In this document: one piece after another, positions 1-12,153 of the stretch
Numbering within the stretch: the stretch's first letter is position 1
Layout of the letters: each line of letters starts with the position of its first letter
Assembly: GCF_032854445.1 (NCBI RefSeq)
Contig: NC_088307.1
Span: forward strand, 2,420,001-2,480,000
Direction of reading: 5' to 3'
Source of the DNA: Liolophura sinensis
Lineage: Eukaryota > Mollusca > Polyplacophora > Chitonida > Chitonidae
DNA length: 60,000 nt
The notes under the pieces: generated by a model
Database searches by the model: none
Seen by the model: only the letters and a program-made list of their open reading frames with translations
What the model was told of the DNA's origin: nothing
Position numbers and translations under genes: made by a program

Positions 1-777
1 AAAAGCCAGTCTTTTCTGATTGGCATGTCAGAAAGTTTCAATATGGTGGGAGGAAACCGGGCAGAACCCACGACCCACCTTTTCATGCACGGCTAAAGAG
101 GAAGTCAGTTGTGAAGTCAAAATACTTCTTGGAACATTCAACCACATCCTCAAGTTGATCTGTCATATGTATAAAAGCTCTTATAAAAGCCAGTCTATTC
201 TGACTGGCATGTCAGAAAGTTTCAATATGGTGGGAGGAAACCGGGCAGAACCCACGACCCACCTTTTCATGCACGGCTAAAGAGGAAGTCAGTTGTGAAG
301 TCAAAATACTTCTTGGAACATTCAACCACATCCTCAAGTTGATCTGTCATATGTATAAAAGCTCTTATAAAAGCCAGTCTATTCTGACTGGCATGTCAGA
401 AAGTTTCAATATGGTGGGAGGAAACCGGGCAGAACCCACGACCCACCTTTTCATGCACGGCTAAAGAGGAAGTCAGTTGAGAAGTCAAAATACTTCTTGG
501 AACATTCAACCACATCCTCAAGTTGATCTGTCATATGTATAAAAGCTCTTATAAAAGCCAGTTTATTCTGACTGGCATGTCAGAAAGTTTCAATATGGTG
601 GGAGGAAACCGGGCAGAACCCACGACCCACCTTTTCATGCACAGCTAAAGAGGAAGTCAGTTGAGAAGTCAAAATACTTCTTGGAACATTCAACCACATC
701 CTCAAGTTGATCTGTCATATGTATAAAAGCTCTTATAAAAGCCAGTCTATTCTGACTGGCATGTCAGAAAGTTTCAA
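1..777. repeat. 184-bp tandem repeat, about 4.2 copies
   Basis: Units start at 1, 185, 369, 553 and 737, with a fixed period of 184 bp and very few differences between copies. The array runs off the left edge. Each unit starts with an inverted repeat (GCCAGT...ACTGGC) and includes a piece matching the SINE middle region (ATGGTGGGAGGAAACCGGGC). The array therefore seems to have grown from a SINE-containing segment. Confidence 0.95.
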
Positions 778-1859
778 TTTGCATAAATGCTTTCCCAAGT
801 TGAGGAGGTAAGCTTAAGATCTAGAAGGAAGATTTTGCATCGCTGCTCAATCAATGCAATGGATGGAGTGACAAAAAGCTTACTGACATACTGTGTACAC
901 ATGTACATGTAGTGTCAGACTTGGTTTAATGCAGATGCCTACATGTATAGTCAGACTCAATTTGACATTTTTACACTCTCTAAAGCAATTGACATGAATG
1001 AGCAGATCAAATTCGCTCAGCCTACATTTGGCACATTAGCCTAATTTGCTAGATTAATCTGACATATCCTCAGTAGTTGTAAGTAAACAGAAGTAGGCCA
1101 TTTCACACAGTCAAGATAGACTTAATAAAAATGTGAACTGGGGGGAGGGTAGTGGTGGGTGGAGAGACAGGAAATGTAATTAACCCAGTTGAGGACACAA
1201 AATCTGTAACACTTAGATAATCAACCACTTCAAGGTTGAGGGGGATGGGGGGTGGAGTGTTGAGGGGGAAGGGGGTTGGAGGGTTGAGGGGGAAGGGGGG
1301 TTGAGGGGGAGAGGCAGTACTATAGCAGAGCTACAAAATCAAGGATAATACTGTTAGAGCAGACCTTAGTTTAAGACTATAAACCTGTGAAATAGAGAAC
1401 ATAGAAAGGTTATGGGTCAACAATGTACATGTAGGGTGGTTAGACTGTGACTATTAATATTGCGGTCAGCTGAAGCATTGCTAGCACGGGTGCACATGTA
1501 CTAATATGTACCTACAGCTTCATATTTTGGAAGATACATGCACGTGGACTTTATCAAAAAATATAGCTTATTTGTATGTAGGTAAATGTACCTTCATAAA
1601 ACCTATTTCACTGATGGAACAAGACACTGGGATTCTGGATTGAACATCAAGCCACACTGAATGGACACAGGACATGATGGCCCACCCAGTCACAGTGTAC
1701 AGACACAGGGCATGATAGCCCACCCAGTCACAGTATGCAAACATTAGATCTAGCAGTACTTGGCCAATACACTTAACTGCTGAGCCAACCAGGGCAGTAT
1801 CATTAAGGCAGGAACAGAGTCTTTTCCATCGAAATCAGCTGAAATTTCTTCTGCTGGGT
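778..1859. other. Non-coding stretch with G-rich minisatellite
   Basis: No exon seen. It contains a G-rich purine tract (see 1234-1314) and a short imperfect duplication near 1660-1740 (CATGATGGCCCACCCAGTCA / CATGATAGCCCACCCAGTCA). Confidence 0.6.
1234..1314 (+). repeat. G-rich TTGAGGGGGAAGGGG minisatellite
   Basis: GGTTGAGGGGGA-type units repeat about six times, giving many G runs of 3-6 with short loops on the + strand. That pattern could fold as a G-quadruplex. Confidence 0.8.
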
Positions 1860-2080
1860 GGGGGGGGCCTCTGTGGCTCAGTTGTGAGTTCAAGTCCAGA
1901 TCACGCTGGCTTCCTCTCCGGCCGTACATGGAAAGGTCTTCCGACAGCCTGCAGATGGTCGTGGGTTTCTCTCGGGCTCTGCCTGGTTTCCTCCCACCAT
2001 ATTATGCTGGCTGCCGTCATATAAGTGAAATATTCTTGAGTACGGTGTAAAACACCAATGAAATAAATAAAAAAAATAAA
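1860..2080 (+). mobile_element. tRNA-derived SINE, internally deleted, with 11-bp TSD
   Basis: The order is GGGCCTCTGTGGCTCAG (A-box side), GTGAGTTCAAGTCC (B box), the conserved middle (GGTTTCCTCCCACCAT), the tail TATTCTTGAGTACGGTGTAA, then AATAAATAAA. Part of the tRNA head between the boxes is missing. TTCTGCTGGGT flanks it exactly at 1849-1859 and 2081-2091, a target-site duplication. The ORF across it is spurious. Confidence 0.93.
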
Positions 2081-2246
2081 TTCTGCTGGGTAACCTCCCA
2101 TGGTAATAGCATCAGCTTTAGCCATTTTGGTGAAAGATGTGACAAATCAGCTGATCAGATGAAAATTCAGCTTGCATATGGCTTTCAGTATGCAATGCAC
2201 CTCACAACTCAATCCTGGTTTTCATGCTATTCAGTACAGGAAGATG

Positions 2247-2268
2247 TATATATATATATATATATATG
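2247..2268. repeat. (TA)n microsatellite
   Basis: About 11 TA units. Confidence 0.9.
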
Positions 2269-3052
2269 TACATACAGGCTTGAATAATATTAAATATGCA
2301 AATACTACAGGTCTGCTAAAGGTATTCCTGTTTAATATAAATGTACAGGTACATGTCCTTCAATGTATTCTGTTTATTTCTTGGCAACTCCGAGGGACAC
2401 GCCATACATGTATATGACACCATCACAGGTTTCCTGTACATCTGAACAGCAGCCAATCTCAATGTCTGTCCATAACAATTAACCTACATGTACATACACT
2501 TGTTATCACCGTATACAAAACCTGACACATGCAAGATTCTTCCTGGATTTACATAATTTTCTGGGAAATTCCCTGGTTACTCTATTATCATAAACATCCT
2601 GATACACTGAAACACGCACCTGTGCAAACACTACTTATTATCCTGTCACTAACACGATATGCAAATCTCCATTGAGCTGTTAATGTACAGAAAACCTTCA
2701 TAACATTGAAGACATCACCTACATGTGCACGTATACAAGAAGGACCCTCCAGATGTATAAAGCTCACAGCATAATAGGGACAAACTACTAGAAATGCGGC
2801 AGGAGCTGGATTTGAACCAGTGGAGTAGGAAACGACAGGCAACTGATGACCATGCAGATCTTTGACTTTTAACCACTGTATCCTATATGATTTCCAAGCT
2901 CTATCACCTTCAGTACATGAAATCTATTTAAACTGGTGCTAGGTGTATGCTTACCGCATGTGTTCTGACCACCAAGAAAAGCTAAAGTCTGCCATGAAAG
3001 CCACACAAAAGCTCATTTCAGCCCATGAATCCACATGTGACCTGTCCCTAGA

Positions 3053-3125
3053 CCTTGGGGAAGAACAATTTCTTTGTAAACTGATCAAGCATCTTTAAAT
3101 AAATAAAGGTATTATTATTATAATA
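3053..3125 (+). mobile_element. LINE-like 3' end with (TTA)n tail
   Basis: CCTTGGGGAAGAACAATTTC, then a GATCAAGC stretch, then AATAAATAAAGG and TTATTATTATA. The same block recurs at 7798-7868. The A/T-rich short-repeat tail suggests the 3' end of a non-LTR element or a SINE sharing it. Confidence 0.55.
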
Positions 3126-4589
3126 TTAACAAAACACCATTTTTGGAACATAATGCCTTGACCAGTGCTTTACATGCTGTTATATGGGTCTCCGCCGGTG
3201 CAATCAACTACTGATAAGCATTCATCCTGTTGATCAACCGAACAGCCCCTAATCCATGGGGTTGTGATTTCAAATCCAGCTCTTGCTGGTTCAGCTGCGA
3301 CTTCAAGTCAGGAGCTTTGTCTGGACTGTGGACAAGTCCGGGTGGTTGTTTATTCCAGGCCCTCTGATTTCTTCTGTCCATAAAAACTGACCACCCATAA
3401 AACAAGCAAAAAACTGTTATGCATACAGCCACAACCGCCTGCAAAAAGTTGATATTTATTGTTGCATTCACTGTATTTGTTAAGTGAATGGCCCATGTTA
3501 AAAGATATGATGTCAAAAATCTGTTTGAACAACTGACCATAGGACAGACAGGCTGGTTGCTGTTGTACAGCTAGAAATGCTTGCGTGTATCGTTGAGCAG
3601 CAAATAATGTGCACTAAACGCTGTTACAGAGCCACAAAGGTATCTGAATACTGAAGTGGCCCAGACAAGAAACAACTGATCATAATTTACCATGACAATC
3701 CAGACTGATTCCTCCAACCAATCAGTATAGCCCAGCTACCATTGTCCAACCACAGGGCAGGGTTACAGCTGTCTGCTGATCTCAACCTCTTGAGAACCAG
3801 ACCAGCCATTAGAGAAGTTGGCAACTGAACAAAACTCTTCGCACCCCTGAGACAATAAAACTTGTTATTCCAGAGCAGACTATGTCCAGAGAGGATTTCT
3901 GGCTTCCTCTGTGGGTTTGTTCATACAATGACTACTTCCTTACAGTGGCAGAGTTTATCATGCGATGCAGAGCTCAAAAGTAGACAGGGCTTTGTGTATT
4001 GTCCAATGACTTGAACTCGGGAAGTTGAGTACATTTGTACAAGACACAAGACTATCATGGCTTCCATCAATTTAATACCAAGACATTTTTTTTCATAAAG
4101 ATTATTTGATGGTTAAAAAGGTTAATAACGCTTACTGGATTTCACATAATTTATACATATGATATACATCGGTAATGATGTGTACTGCTGTATATCAATT
4201 TCAAGGTCAAACAACGTGTACACATCCTGATGTACTGTGATGAACCCAAAATATTTTGAACAGCCGGTTTCATCGGCTTGCAATGCAAAAGCTTTGACAG
4301 CAAGATCCACAGATTAACTTGAAATTTGAGTAAACTTACTGTAATAACTAATAATTCATTAATTCTTGATATCCTAGTATTCAATATAAAACCTATATCT
4401 AGACTAATTGCACACGTACATGTACAAAAGTACAATTTCCTGTAGGTTACTTCCAGTGTGTGTTACAAATACGTGTAGCTAGATAATTGCTTCACAGAAG
4501 TACATGGACTGCTCAGGTTAACACTTGAAATTATTCATATATTAGATCGGAGTTTAACACTATACTCTAGATATTTAACTTATAATTAA

Positions 4590-4778
4590 GATGACGACGG
4601 GCATTATGGTGGAAAACCATCCCATGTACATGTACGTCTGTAAGTTGCTGGAAGACCTTCCCACAGGCAAACTGAAAGGAATCTAACATGAGCTGGACTT
4701 GAACTCACAGCGATCACATTGGTGAGGGGTGAGGGGCGAGGGGCTCCTCGGTCATTGTGCTGCCCTAGCACAATAACA
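4590..4778 (-). mobile_element. tRNA-derived SINE, diverged copy
   Basis: The middle region (GGGCATTATGGTGG on +), B box (GAGCTGGACTTGAACTCACA on +) and head remnant (GGGCTCCTCGGTCATTGTGC) are present. The left tail is missing. A local GAGGGGTGAGGGGCGAGGGG expansion lies in the head. Confidence 0.8.
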
Positions 4779-4779
4779 A

Positions 4780-6458
4780 CCATGGCATGGAGGCCCTACA
4801 TGAAACGGTACAGGCACATGTACAATGTCCTACAAGCTGCTTCACCACACACATGTAAACCGGACAATCAAAACTATAATTTATACATGTAGTGTTCATA
4901 TACATAGCGTATGTACAACAAAATGTCTTCAGAACAAGTGGAACTGAATAATAAGGGGGCCATGGCATGCACACCCAACTCTTTCTGGATCCCCTCCCTC
5001 CCCATCAACAGAAATGTGACCCCTGCCCCTGAGGGAATACCTAATAACTGCTCTATCATCAGCTCTCTAGGGTTTCCCCAGGGTGCACATTACATGTATG
5101 TGAGTGTGCAGGGGGTTCAACTATGGGCCAAGGCTTAGCACCCAGCTACCTACAGAACCTGAGCTAAGCTACATACAGGTTCAATCATGGGCCTGGATAA
5201 GCAAGCTACCATAACAGAATCCACAACACTGGAACTCTTGAGTACTGGAACCATGAACATTGGAACACTAAGAAAAAAAACCCCTTACATATTTCCTCCA
5301 CCTCTCTGTATACAAACTGGATTTTTTTGTGTGTGTGTGAAATGTAAGTGTGTGTGTGTTGGGGGTGGGGGTGGGGGGTGTCTACATGTAATTTCAGTGT
5401 TTTATAAATTATGACAATATTTTGCAATATTTAATTAAGAATTAAAAAAAGGAAGACGCAGTGGGCATGAACTAGGCTAGGTTCATTATTTTTGGGCTTG
5501 TATCCTTAACACCTGATTCCATGGTTGCAATTTCATAGTCGGGGAATATTGATCTTCAGGGTCACAGAAGCATACAGACTTTTAATCACTGAGTCCTGGA
5601 ACTCAAGACAATTCAACTCACATGACGGCCAGCATTATGGAAGGAGGAAACAGGGCATGTATGTGGTGTTAAAAATTTACACCACAGGATGTGGTTCACC
5701 ACCATTCAGGCTGAGCCTTCTAATTAAATTTATTACAGTCATTAAAAATGACATTAAAAAAATTAAAAAAAAAAACCCAAAGCAAACAAACAAGATACAC
5801 AAAAACCAAATCTGAATTCTAATACTTACAGTATTATATGTGTTTGTATATATGTACACACTTTCTTCATACTGACAAGTGTTACGATAACAATGCACAT
5901 ATTTTGGTGGAAAATGTTTTTTTTTTTTTGTAATATTACCCACTACATTAATAATTTTCCCCACCATAAATTCAATAGTGATGTCAAGCTTTACATTAAT
6001 GTTTCAACAAAAAAAGTTCACCAGCAACAATAAATCCTTTTATACTTGGAAGAAAGTGTTTGTAAAATCAAGGCTCTCCACAATGCACCATTTACTGCCA
6101 TACACAACTCAAGGGAAGTTACTCTAGAAATACAAATCATCAGAGTCAGGGGAGAGAACTTTTGAACACCATGGTTCATTCAAATGAAACATCTTCAATG
6201 TGTAGTAGTGAACGTAGCATTAAAGTCATACATATGCATGTAAGTAATACTGATGTATTTTTTCAAGTTTTAATAAGTATTTTTAGGTTCAGTAATGTTG
6301 ATGCCTTTGGTAACGACTACTCTATCAAAACTGAAAGCAAATCAGAGTAGGGTATGTACATGTAACACAGTAACAAAACTGCACCAGTAACCACAGCATC
6401 TGTTTTTGCCTTTTCTGTTTTACTATTAAATAACGGGGATAAAAGAATCAGTACTTAC
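4780..6458. other. Non-coding stretch left of the exon at 6.5 kb
   Basis: No convincing - strand exon in phase 0 is visible. The stretch contains a GT/G-rich run (5326-5380), a SINE fragment (5619-5665, GACGGCCAGCATTATGGAAG) and A-rich runs. Confidence 0.5.
5326..5380 (+). repeat. (GT)n and G-rich low-complexity tract
   Basis: Two short (GT)n runs are followed by GGGGGTGGGGGTGGGGGG. Confidence 0.85.
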
Positions 6459-6664
6459 GTCATCTTTTTCAACCAGCTTTTCCACTTTGGTGCCTTCATT
6501 CATGCTGTTGTGGCGCATCAGCCCGGATTTACCTCCCTTGCCATTATTTCGGTGCGTCTTGACAGGGGACAGTGCCTGGTTACTGGAGGGCCGTCGCTTG
6601 ATAAGCACCTTAAAATCATCACGGAACGACCTGGCCTTCTTTAACACCTTTGAGCTGGATTTAT
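6459..6664 (-). CDS. Internal exon of an unidentified - strand gene, basic Ser/Lys-rich
   Basis: This is the best exon on the - strand. The acceptor is TTCTCATTCGTACAG and the donor is GAC|GTAAGTAC, a consensus match. It enters in phase 1 with AT and leaves in phase 0. The 68 full codons are open and protein-like: KSSSKVLKKAR, then SFRDDFKVLIKRRPSS, then SPVKTHRNNGKGGKSG, MRHNSMNEG and VEKLVEKDD. The segment is basic and probably disordered, with possible phosphosites (SPVK, RHNS, RRPSS). No catalytic domain is visible and I do not recognise the family. The ORF extends past both splice sites only by chance. The next exon should lie to the left, in phase 0; I found no convincing one in 1-6458. 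Confidence 0.72.
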
Positions 6665-6929
6665 CTGTACGAATGAGAACAGACATGAGGGAATTCTTAC
6701 TAATGACTAAATGACCTAAAATGAGGCCCAAAACAATGTACTCCTCCTAATGGCAAACAAATTTTGACAAGTAGTGCTCTGGTTTCTAAAAACTTACATT
6801 TTCCTGCAGGATATCATCATATCTTCCAAACAAACATCACAACAGCTTTTCACCACCTACAGAGCTCAAGTAAATCAAGTAAAATGTACAACTTAGTCTT
6901 GGGCGAAACCTTAGGTCATTTTCAACCAA

Positions 6930-7107
6930 TAGTTTGAAACATTTTGACAAAACTATGAGGCATGGAGACATAATTTGCAAAGTTTTATGAAGCCTACATC
7001 TTTAGTCACAAACAAATCATTTTTAGCATCATTTTAATCATAATTGTGTGCATAAATTTCAGTGAAAAAAGCACCTCAGTGGTTGAAAAGGTTGAAGATT
7101 TACAGTA
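6930..7107 (-). mobile_element. MITE-like element, decayed copy
   Basis: It ends with GGTTGAAAAGGTTGAAGATT and TACAGTAC, the terminal block shared with the elements at 30988 and 51334. The left end has drifted. Confidence 0.35.
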
Positions 7108-7131
7108 CACACATGTATATATAAAGTCTGA

Positions 7132-7227
7132 TTTATTTATTTACTTATTTATTTGAATTATGTTATACGCTGTACTCAAGAATATTTCACTGATAAGATA
7201 GTGACCAGCATTATGGTGGGAGGAAAC
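7132..7227 (-). mobile_element. SINE 3' part, 5'-truncated, with TSD
   Basis: On + it reads ATTTATTTATTTACTT, TATACGCTGTACTCAAGAAT and GCATTATGGTGGGAGGAAAC. TATAAAGTCTGA (7120-7131) and TATAAATTCTGA (7228-7239) flank it, 11 of 12 identical. Truncation with a TSD is what incomplete target-primed reverse transcription leaves. Confidence 0.88.
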
Positions 7228-7469
7228 TATAAATTCTGAAATATTCCCCATAATTCCCAATCAGGAAAATCGCCCATGGCAAACGGTACATGTAGCATGT
7301 ATAACATTTGACAGATCGCAAAGACTGACCCTCAGACAGAGCAACTGAGTACAGAGATCACTGTCACAGCTGAAAATGAAATGTACATCTGAACTATTTT
7401 GTGTACAATTCTCTTGGTTTCACACACACAACTTGGATGTGTAAGATCTGGTATACAGTGTTTATGATT

Positions 7470-7868
7470 GATTTATGGTTGATCAGCACTCCCTGCAGAC
7501 ATGTGCATTGTTCAAACCAAACAGAGGATGGGGAAAGGGACCATCTCCCACTCACTTGGTTTGTTTTCTGTATGTAAGGGATTCCAGCCAGCAGGGGAGC
7601 AAGAAGGGTTTGGTAATGGGCCGTCTCCCACTACCCAACTTCTGCTGGTTGAGACAGCACTACTGGTTGTGTTATTGCTTTTTGTATGTATGAATATATG
7701 TACCTTCACTTTCCAAACTACATGATGCTTTTTGTTTTATATATGTACTGATGCATTTTTGATTGGACTCTGAAGCACATATTTTTTTCTCTGCGAGGGC
7801 CTTGGGGAAGAACAGTTTCATTGTAAATTGGTCAAGCTACCTTCGATAAATACAGACATTATTAATGC
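7470..7868 (+). mobile_element. Dispersed repeat with LINE-like 3' end
   Basis: The right end (CCTTGGGGAAGAACAGTTTC ... AATACAGACATTATTAAT) matches 3053-3125. The left part has an internal duplication (GGGACCATCTCCCACTCAC / GGGCCGTCTCCCACTACCC). ORFs in this stretch overlap on both strands and are not genes. Confidence 0.45.
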
Positions 7869-9562
7869 ACTAAAGTTTTGTATCTGTACATGTATAGAGG
7901 ACAACCAGGAACATGTGTTAATGATCTACACAAGCATCACTCGAAGCAGGGGAGAAACAAACTTCATGGTTACCTCACTTAATGCCAAATCACTTCTTAG
8001 ATGAGAACTACAAAATCATTTTCACAAACACATGGGTCATAAAAATGTGAACATGTCAAAAATACCACAAAAGTAAAATGCCATTCACCTGCATCTAAAT
8101 TTATCACTCTGAGCTAACCTGGCCAAAGCATCCCACTGGCATGATACTAGCTCACACACCTTCAACAGATTCCCCTCTAGCATTCCACTACTACATGTCT
8201 TCCAGTGAATAATGACTTGTTACGGTAATAAATAAAAAATAAAAAAAATAAAAAACCCAATGAATAAAAAACAAAACAAAAACTGAAACATTCAAGTACT
8301 TTTACAAAGATAGACAAAAATGTGGATATAAAATATGAAGTCTATACATATTTGTCTCTTCAGCCAGTGAAAACTAGGCTATGCCTTCCACTAGGTGTAT
8401 TTCCATGTAGCTCAGTTTTCCATGTACGTCATTAAATCCTACACAAACCTCCCACTCATCTGTACCCAGATTAACCCAACAGCATACCGTAACGTAAACT
8501 CTGCACTGCAACTACATGTAACTATTAAATGTCATTCGTAGCCATGTAATTCGATTTTGATGATTGGGTTTACATCTACAATTAAGTGTAAAATCTGCAG
8601 GTCAAGACACAGCAAATTTCACAGAATATGCTAAAATATGAACACACTATTAAACACAGCAAAGGGTATACAGTAACATGTTGAACAGCCAAGGAATCAA
8701 AGTTTGGCTAGTCAACTGTACATACATGTACGTCATACTGTATTTACGTGTAACTTAGATGTATGTACATGTGCGAGTACACAAAACCTAAATGTAGATT
8801 TTTGTGAAGTTAGATATAAATGCTTGGCTAAACACTTGTTGCTAGGAATACAGAATAAATGTACATGCACGGTGCCAATGTAGACTCATTCCTCCCACTC
8901 CTCTAGGGCCTCCATCATGAATGGGCCAGTAGAGCAGACTAAGGTCATGTGATGATATTACCACAACCAGCTCAGTGATTGGCTGCCCTGCCATCAATGG
9001 TGAGTGTTTCAGAGAAGACATGGACCAGTTGACTAGTGAAGCCTTGGACTGAAGCTGCAGATATCCTAACCAGTCTGTACAACCATGCAGTAACATATAC
9101 AAGTACTTAATACAGTAGTTAGACTAAGGGGTTTTGGTAGAGACCTTTATTTGATTTTTTTTAACAAGAATTAATCCTATGATGAGACATAAAGTACAAT
9201 GGTGATGTTGGTATTATTCAGAGCAATTAATCCTGTTGAAGATTTTGTCAGTTGATTTCTTAACAGTTAATTGCTGAACACGCAAACATGCCAAAAAGAT
9301 ACATGAGGAGCTTCATTTGATTTCTTATCAATTATAGTTTCGAAACTGTGCTCATACAGCTTCGCATAATGATAAAGATGTTCAACAAGCAGACATAATG
9401 GTCACAAAAAACTTTTGTTAACAGTTTCAATCAAAGAACTGGCCAATTTGGACAATATTTTATAACACTGAAGAGAGAAAACTGTTTCCTTAACACATGT
9501 GCAGGTATTTGTCACTGGGAACATACAAGTAGGCAACAACACTGCCAATGAAAATGGTCTTT
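7869..9562. other. Non-coding intron-like stretch
   Basis: Nothing beyond short ACATGTA-type words and A-rich runs (8228-8285) is seen. Confidence 0.5.
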
Positions 9563-9593
9563 CCCCCGCCCCCCCCCCCCCCCCCCCCCCCAC
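9563..9593 (+). repeat. Poly-C tract
   Basis: About 30 C with one G interruption. Length is likely unreliable in the assembly. Confidence 0.95.
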
Positions 9594-9820
9594 CATTTTA
9601 GCGGAGCACTCCTGTATGCAGGACTACACCTGGAACATATATTTAAACAAGAAAAACAGCATGTACATATATACATGTATGTGTTTCTTGAGAGAATGGT
9701 CACCAAGGACTTCTTTCTGATAAATGAACATTTGTACAATGTATACCTTTATTTTTACACAAAATCCCAGAAAATCTAAAATATCACATGAAGCAGGCCC
9801 AGTTAACGGAGAGGTCCAAA

Positions 9821-10002
9821 ATGAGCCATATTTCATCAGCTACTGACAACCTGTCACTTCTCTCATTGGAGGATAGGGTAGGCATTCTCAGAACCCTTAG
9901 CTCATACAATACAGACCATCAGTTTTACCATGCTTCTAGCCTGGCCAATCTACCAACTGTCGGATGGATCATTTCTGCCCGTCAATCAAATGAAGAGTAA
10001 TA
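9821..10002 (+). CDS. Short ORF of unknown status
   Basis: A + frame reads MSHISSATDNLSLLSLEDRV and onward to ARQSNEE and a TAA, about 60 codons. Composition is more protein-like than most frames here. It has no clear upstream acceptor and is antisense to the inferred - strand gene. It may be a terminal exon, a decayed mobile-element fragment, or chance. Confidence 0.2.
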
Positions 10003-10197
10003 AATAACTCAGAGAGAGAAATTGGAGAAATGCTCGGCAGTGCTCTTATGCCCACAAGTTTCCATGTCTTGAAAGAGCAAGTTTATATTAATTGTATAGG
10101 TACTTTGCGAGTTTGAACCCAGGAAATCCATAGTACTGGAATACAGGCATATCATAGGAATGCTGCCTTGAGCTTTCAGAATTACTAATTAAATGTA

Positions 10198-10466
10198 TCT
10201 ATCTATTTGATTGTTATTTCATGTTGTACTCAAGAATATTTCACTTATACAAACAGCAATAAGCATTATGGTAGGAGGAAGATTGAAAGAGCCCTCGGGA
10301 AACCTATGGCCATGCGTAGGGATGCCAGCTGACCTTCCAATGTAGGGCCTATGACTGGAGAGGAAGCCACCATGAGCTGGACTTGAACTCACAACGACAA
10401 CATTTGTGGCTCCTGAGTCATTGTGCTACACGGACTTGCTAACCACTCAGTCATGAAGGCCCCTTT
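10198..10466 (-). mobile_element. tRNA-derived SINE, full length, diverged
   Basis: On + it runs from ATCTATCTATTTGATTG (tail) through TGTACTCAAGAATATTTCAC, the middle GCATTATGGTAGGAGGAA and GAGCTGGACTTGAACTCACA (B box) to GCTAACCACTCAGTCATGAA and GGCCCC (A-box side). Confidence 0.92.
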
Positions 10467-11131
10467 GAAGTTGGAGATTCTTACTAACATTCCACTAAAT
10501 GTGCACACATTATAACAATTTGGAATGTAACTAGCAAGTCAGCGTACTATCAAAATTACACAATTTTTAATTTAACAAGACATAAGACACTTTATTAAAT
10601 GCACAGCTTGACATCAAATCTACTAGTGCAGATGACAAGTCTGCTCTTGAAGTTGTCCTTGTTTCACACATGTACTTCCATGCAAAGTTTACCTGAGGAT
10701 GACACAATAAATGCAATGTCAACAGCTGATGACACGTCTGCCTTTAAAGTTTATCTTAATTTGCATTCGTACATGAACATAAGTTTACTACCTGTGGGCA
10801 TTGTCCTTAATATATGTTAAATATAATGCAATAAAAAGGTTGTCTTAATTAAAATTTAAAAGGAAATGGGTTAATTTTAATGTTCTCAGTTTTAATACAC
10901 AACAATTACATTACATGCAAATGTTATGCCATGTATTAGCTGTCCAAATACAAATCTGAAGTGGAAATTTCAAGCATGTTGAAGCCTTACAATGCTTAAA
11001 TTAGACACCTGCTAAAAGCGTTCGAGGAGTGAAAATATGAAAAAAAGCCCCACATGGAACCATTTCATTTTTGAAGGGGCTATCAAGTTTTCTAATTATC
11101 TTACAGTCCATCTGCCAGTGCTACATTACAG
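10467..11131. other. Non-coding stretch with imperfect 97-bp duplication
   Basis: GATGACAAGTCTGC (10631) and GATGACACGTCTGC (10728) start two diverged copies, each running to AAGTTTAC-type sequence. No gene seen. Confidence 0.45.
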
Positions 11132-11186
11132 ACTAGTCAGAACAGCAACAACGGCCATGACAGCCAGAGCATCAGCGTCCACAGAT
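11132..11186 (+). CDS. Candidate + strand exon (TSQNSNNGHDSQSISVHR)
   Basis: An acceptor CTACATTACAG and a donor GTGAGG bound 55 bp that read TSQNSNNGHDSQSISVHR plus one base in one frame. Codons are AGC/AAC/CAG-rich and unlike the background. The overlapping longer frame (HYRLVRTATTAMTARAS) is less protein-like. A second acceptor TTATCTTACAG lies 28 bp upstream, but using it puts a TAG in this frame. The strand is opposite to the gene around it, so this would be a nested gene, or chance. No family recognised. Confidence 0.3.
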
Positions 11187-12153
11187 GTGAGGTGCCCCCA
11201 TGTTTGTAGTTATTTTGTAAGCTGACAAAAGTTTGAGTTATAGGGCAACGTATAGGGCTCTTGTTACAAACTGCTAATGACCTCTGACGTTTTGTCCATG
11301 CTGTTAGAGAAAACATATGCTTGTCCGATTTATCATGTTGCCATCATGGGCATGAAGCGGTGTAATGATGAGCCTTGTGTCTTGGAGGGTGTAAATCTAA
11401 GCAATGAAGTATACATGTTGAAAACTAAGATGGTAGTTCAAGGATGTCGTTTCTATCAAAGAGACAGTCCACTCATTAATCAAAGATGAGTGTATGGGTA
11501 TGACTGAGCGTCAGACATCTTCCCAATTAACAAGGCAACCTTGTCCAAGCAAAAAACTAAATATTTTTCAACCCTTTTGCATGTTGGCAATATGGCATTG
11601 TTCTGTAACTTATAAAAATTTTGCTTTTTTTACAGCCTTCAAATTGGTCAACTCAACCAATGTACAAAAGTTGGTCTTACACATGTGAAAGAATTGGGAA
11701 ATGGGGGTAAGGTGCCATCAAAAAGCTTTATTTACATGTCATAAAGACTTTCAACCTTCAACCTACCCTCACCCCAACTCCCTTACTCTAGAGTCGTAAT
11801 GTTTAGTTTTCCTCATCTTTATCAACCTGCATATCAAAACAGAGACAGATGGTGGAAAACACACACGTCAGCTGTAAACTACCACACAATCTTAACACAA
11901 CATGACTGCTGCCAAAACAACTGAGAAACTGGAGCTTTTCACAGGTACCAAAATATAACAACACACAAGTGTATGGAAAAAAAAAACTGTCTTACAGTTT
12001 TCCTTAAATTTTTTTTTTGGGGGGGGTCAAATTCCTTGTGAGAGTAACAGTGCTTGTGGTACACCATTACACTGCATTGCAGTACATGTACATAATTGCA
12101 CAACAGTTGCACATGTACTTTATACCCTACGAGCGGCTGCACGTCCCTCTACA

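Larger units (their letters stand above)
2092..4589. other. Non-coding stretch with SINE/LINE fragments
   Basis: No supported exon. A tRNA-like B-box fragment in - orientation lies near 2800-2830 (GCTGGATTTGAACC). A degenerate SINE-like piece spans about 3215-3400 (GTTGTGATTTCAAATCCAGC, then ACTTCAAGTCAGGAG). A LINE-like 3' end is at 3053-3125. The 110-codon - strand frame at 3208-3540 overlaps this repeat and is not a gene. Confidence 0.5.

Noticed and set aside
3208-3540. 110-codon - strand ORF
   Set aside because: It overlaps a degenerate SINE-like fragment; the other part is AT-rich chance sequence.
4122-4310. - strand frame ending at CCA|GTAAGC as a possible next exon of the - strand gene
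   Set aside because: In phase 0 no good acceptor and no protein-like frame could be matched.
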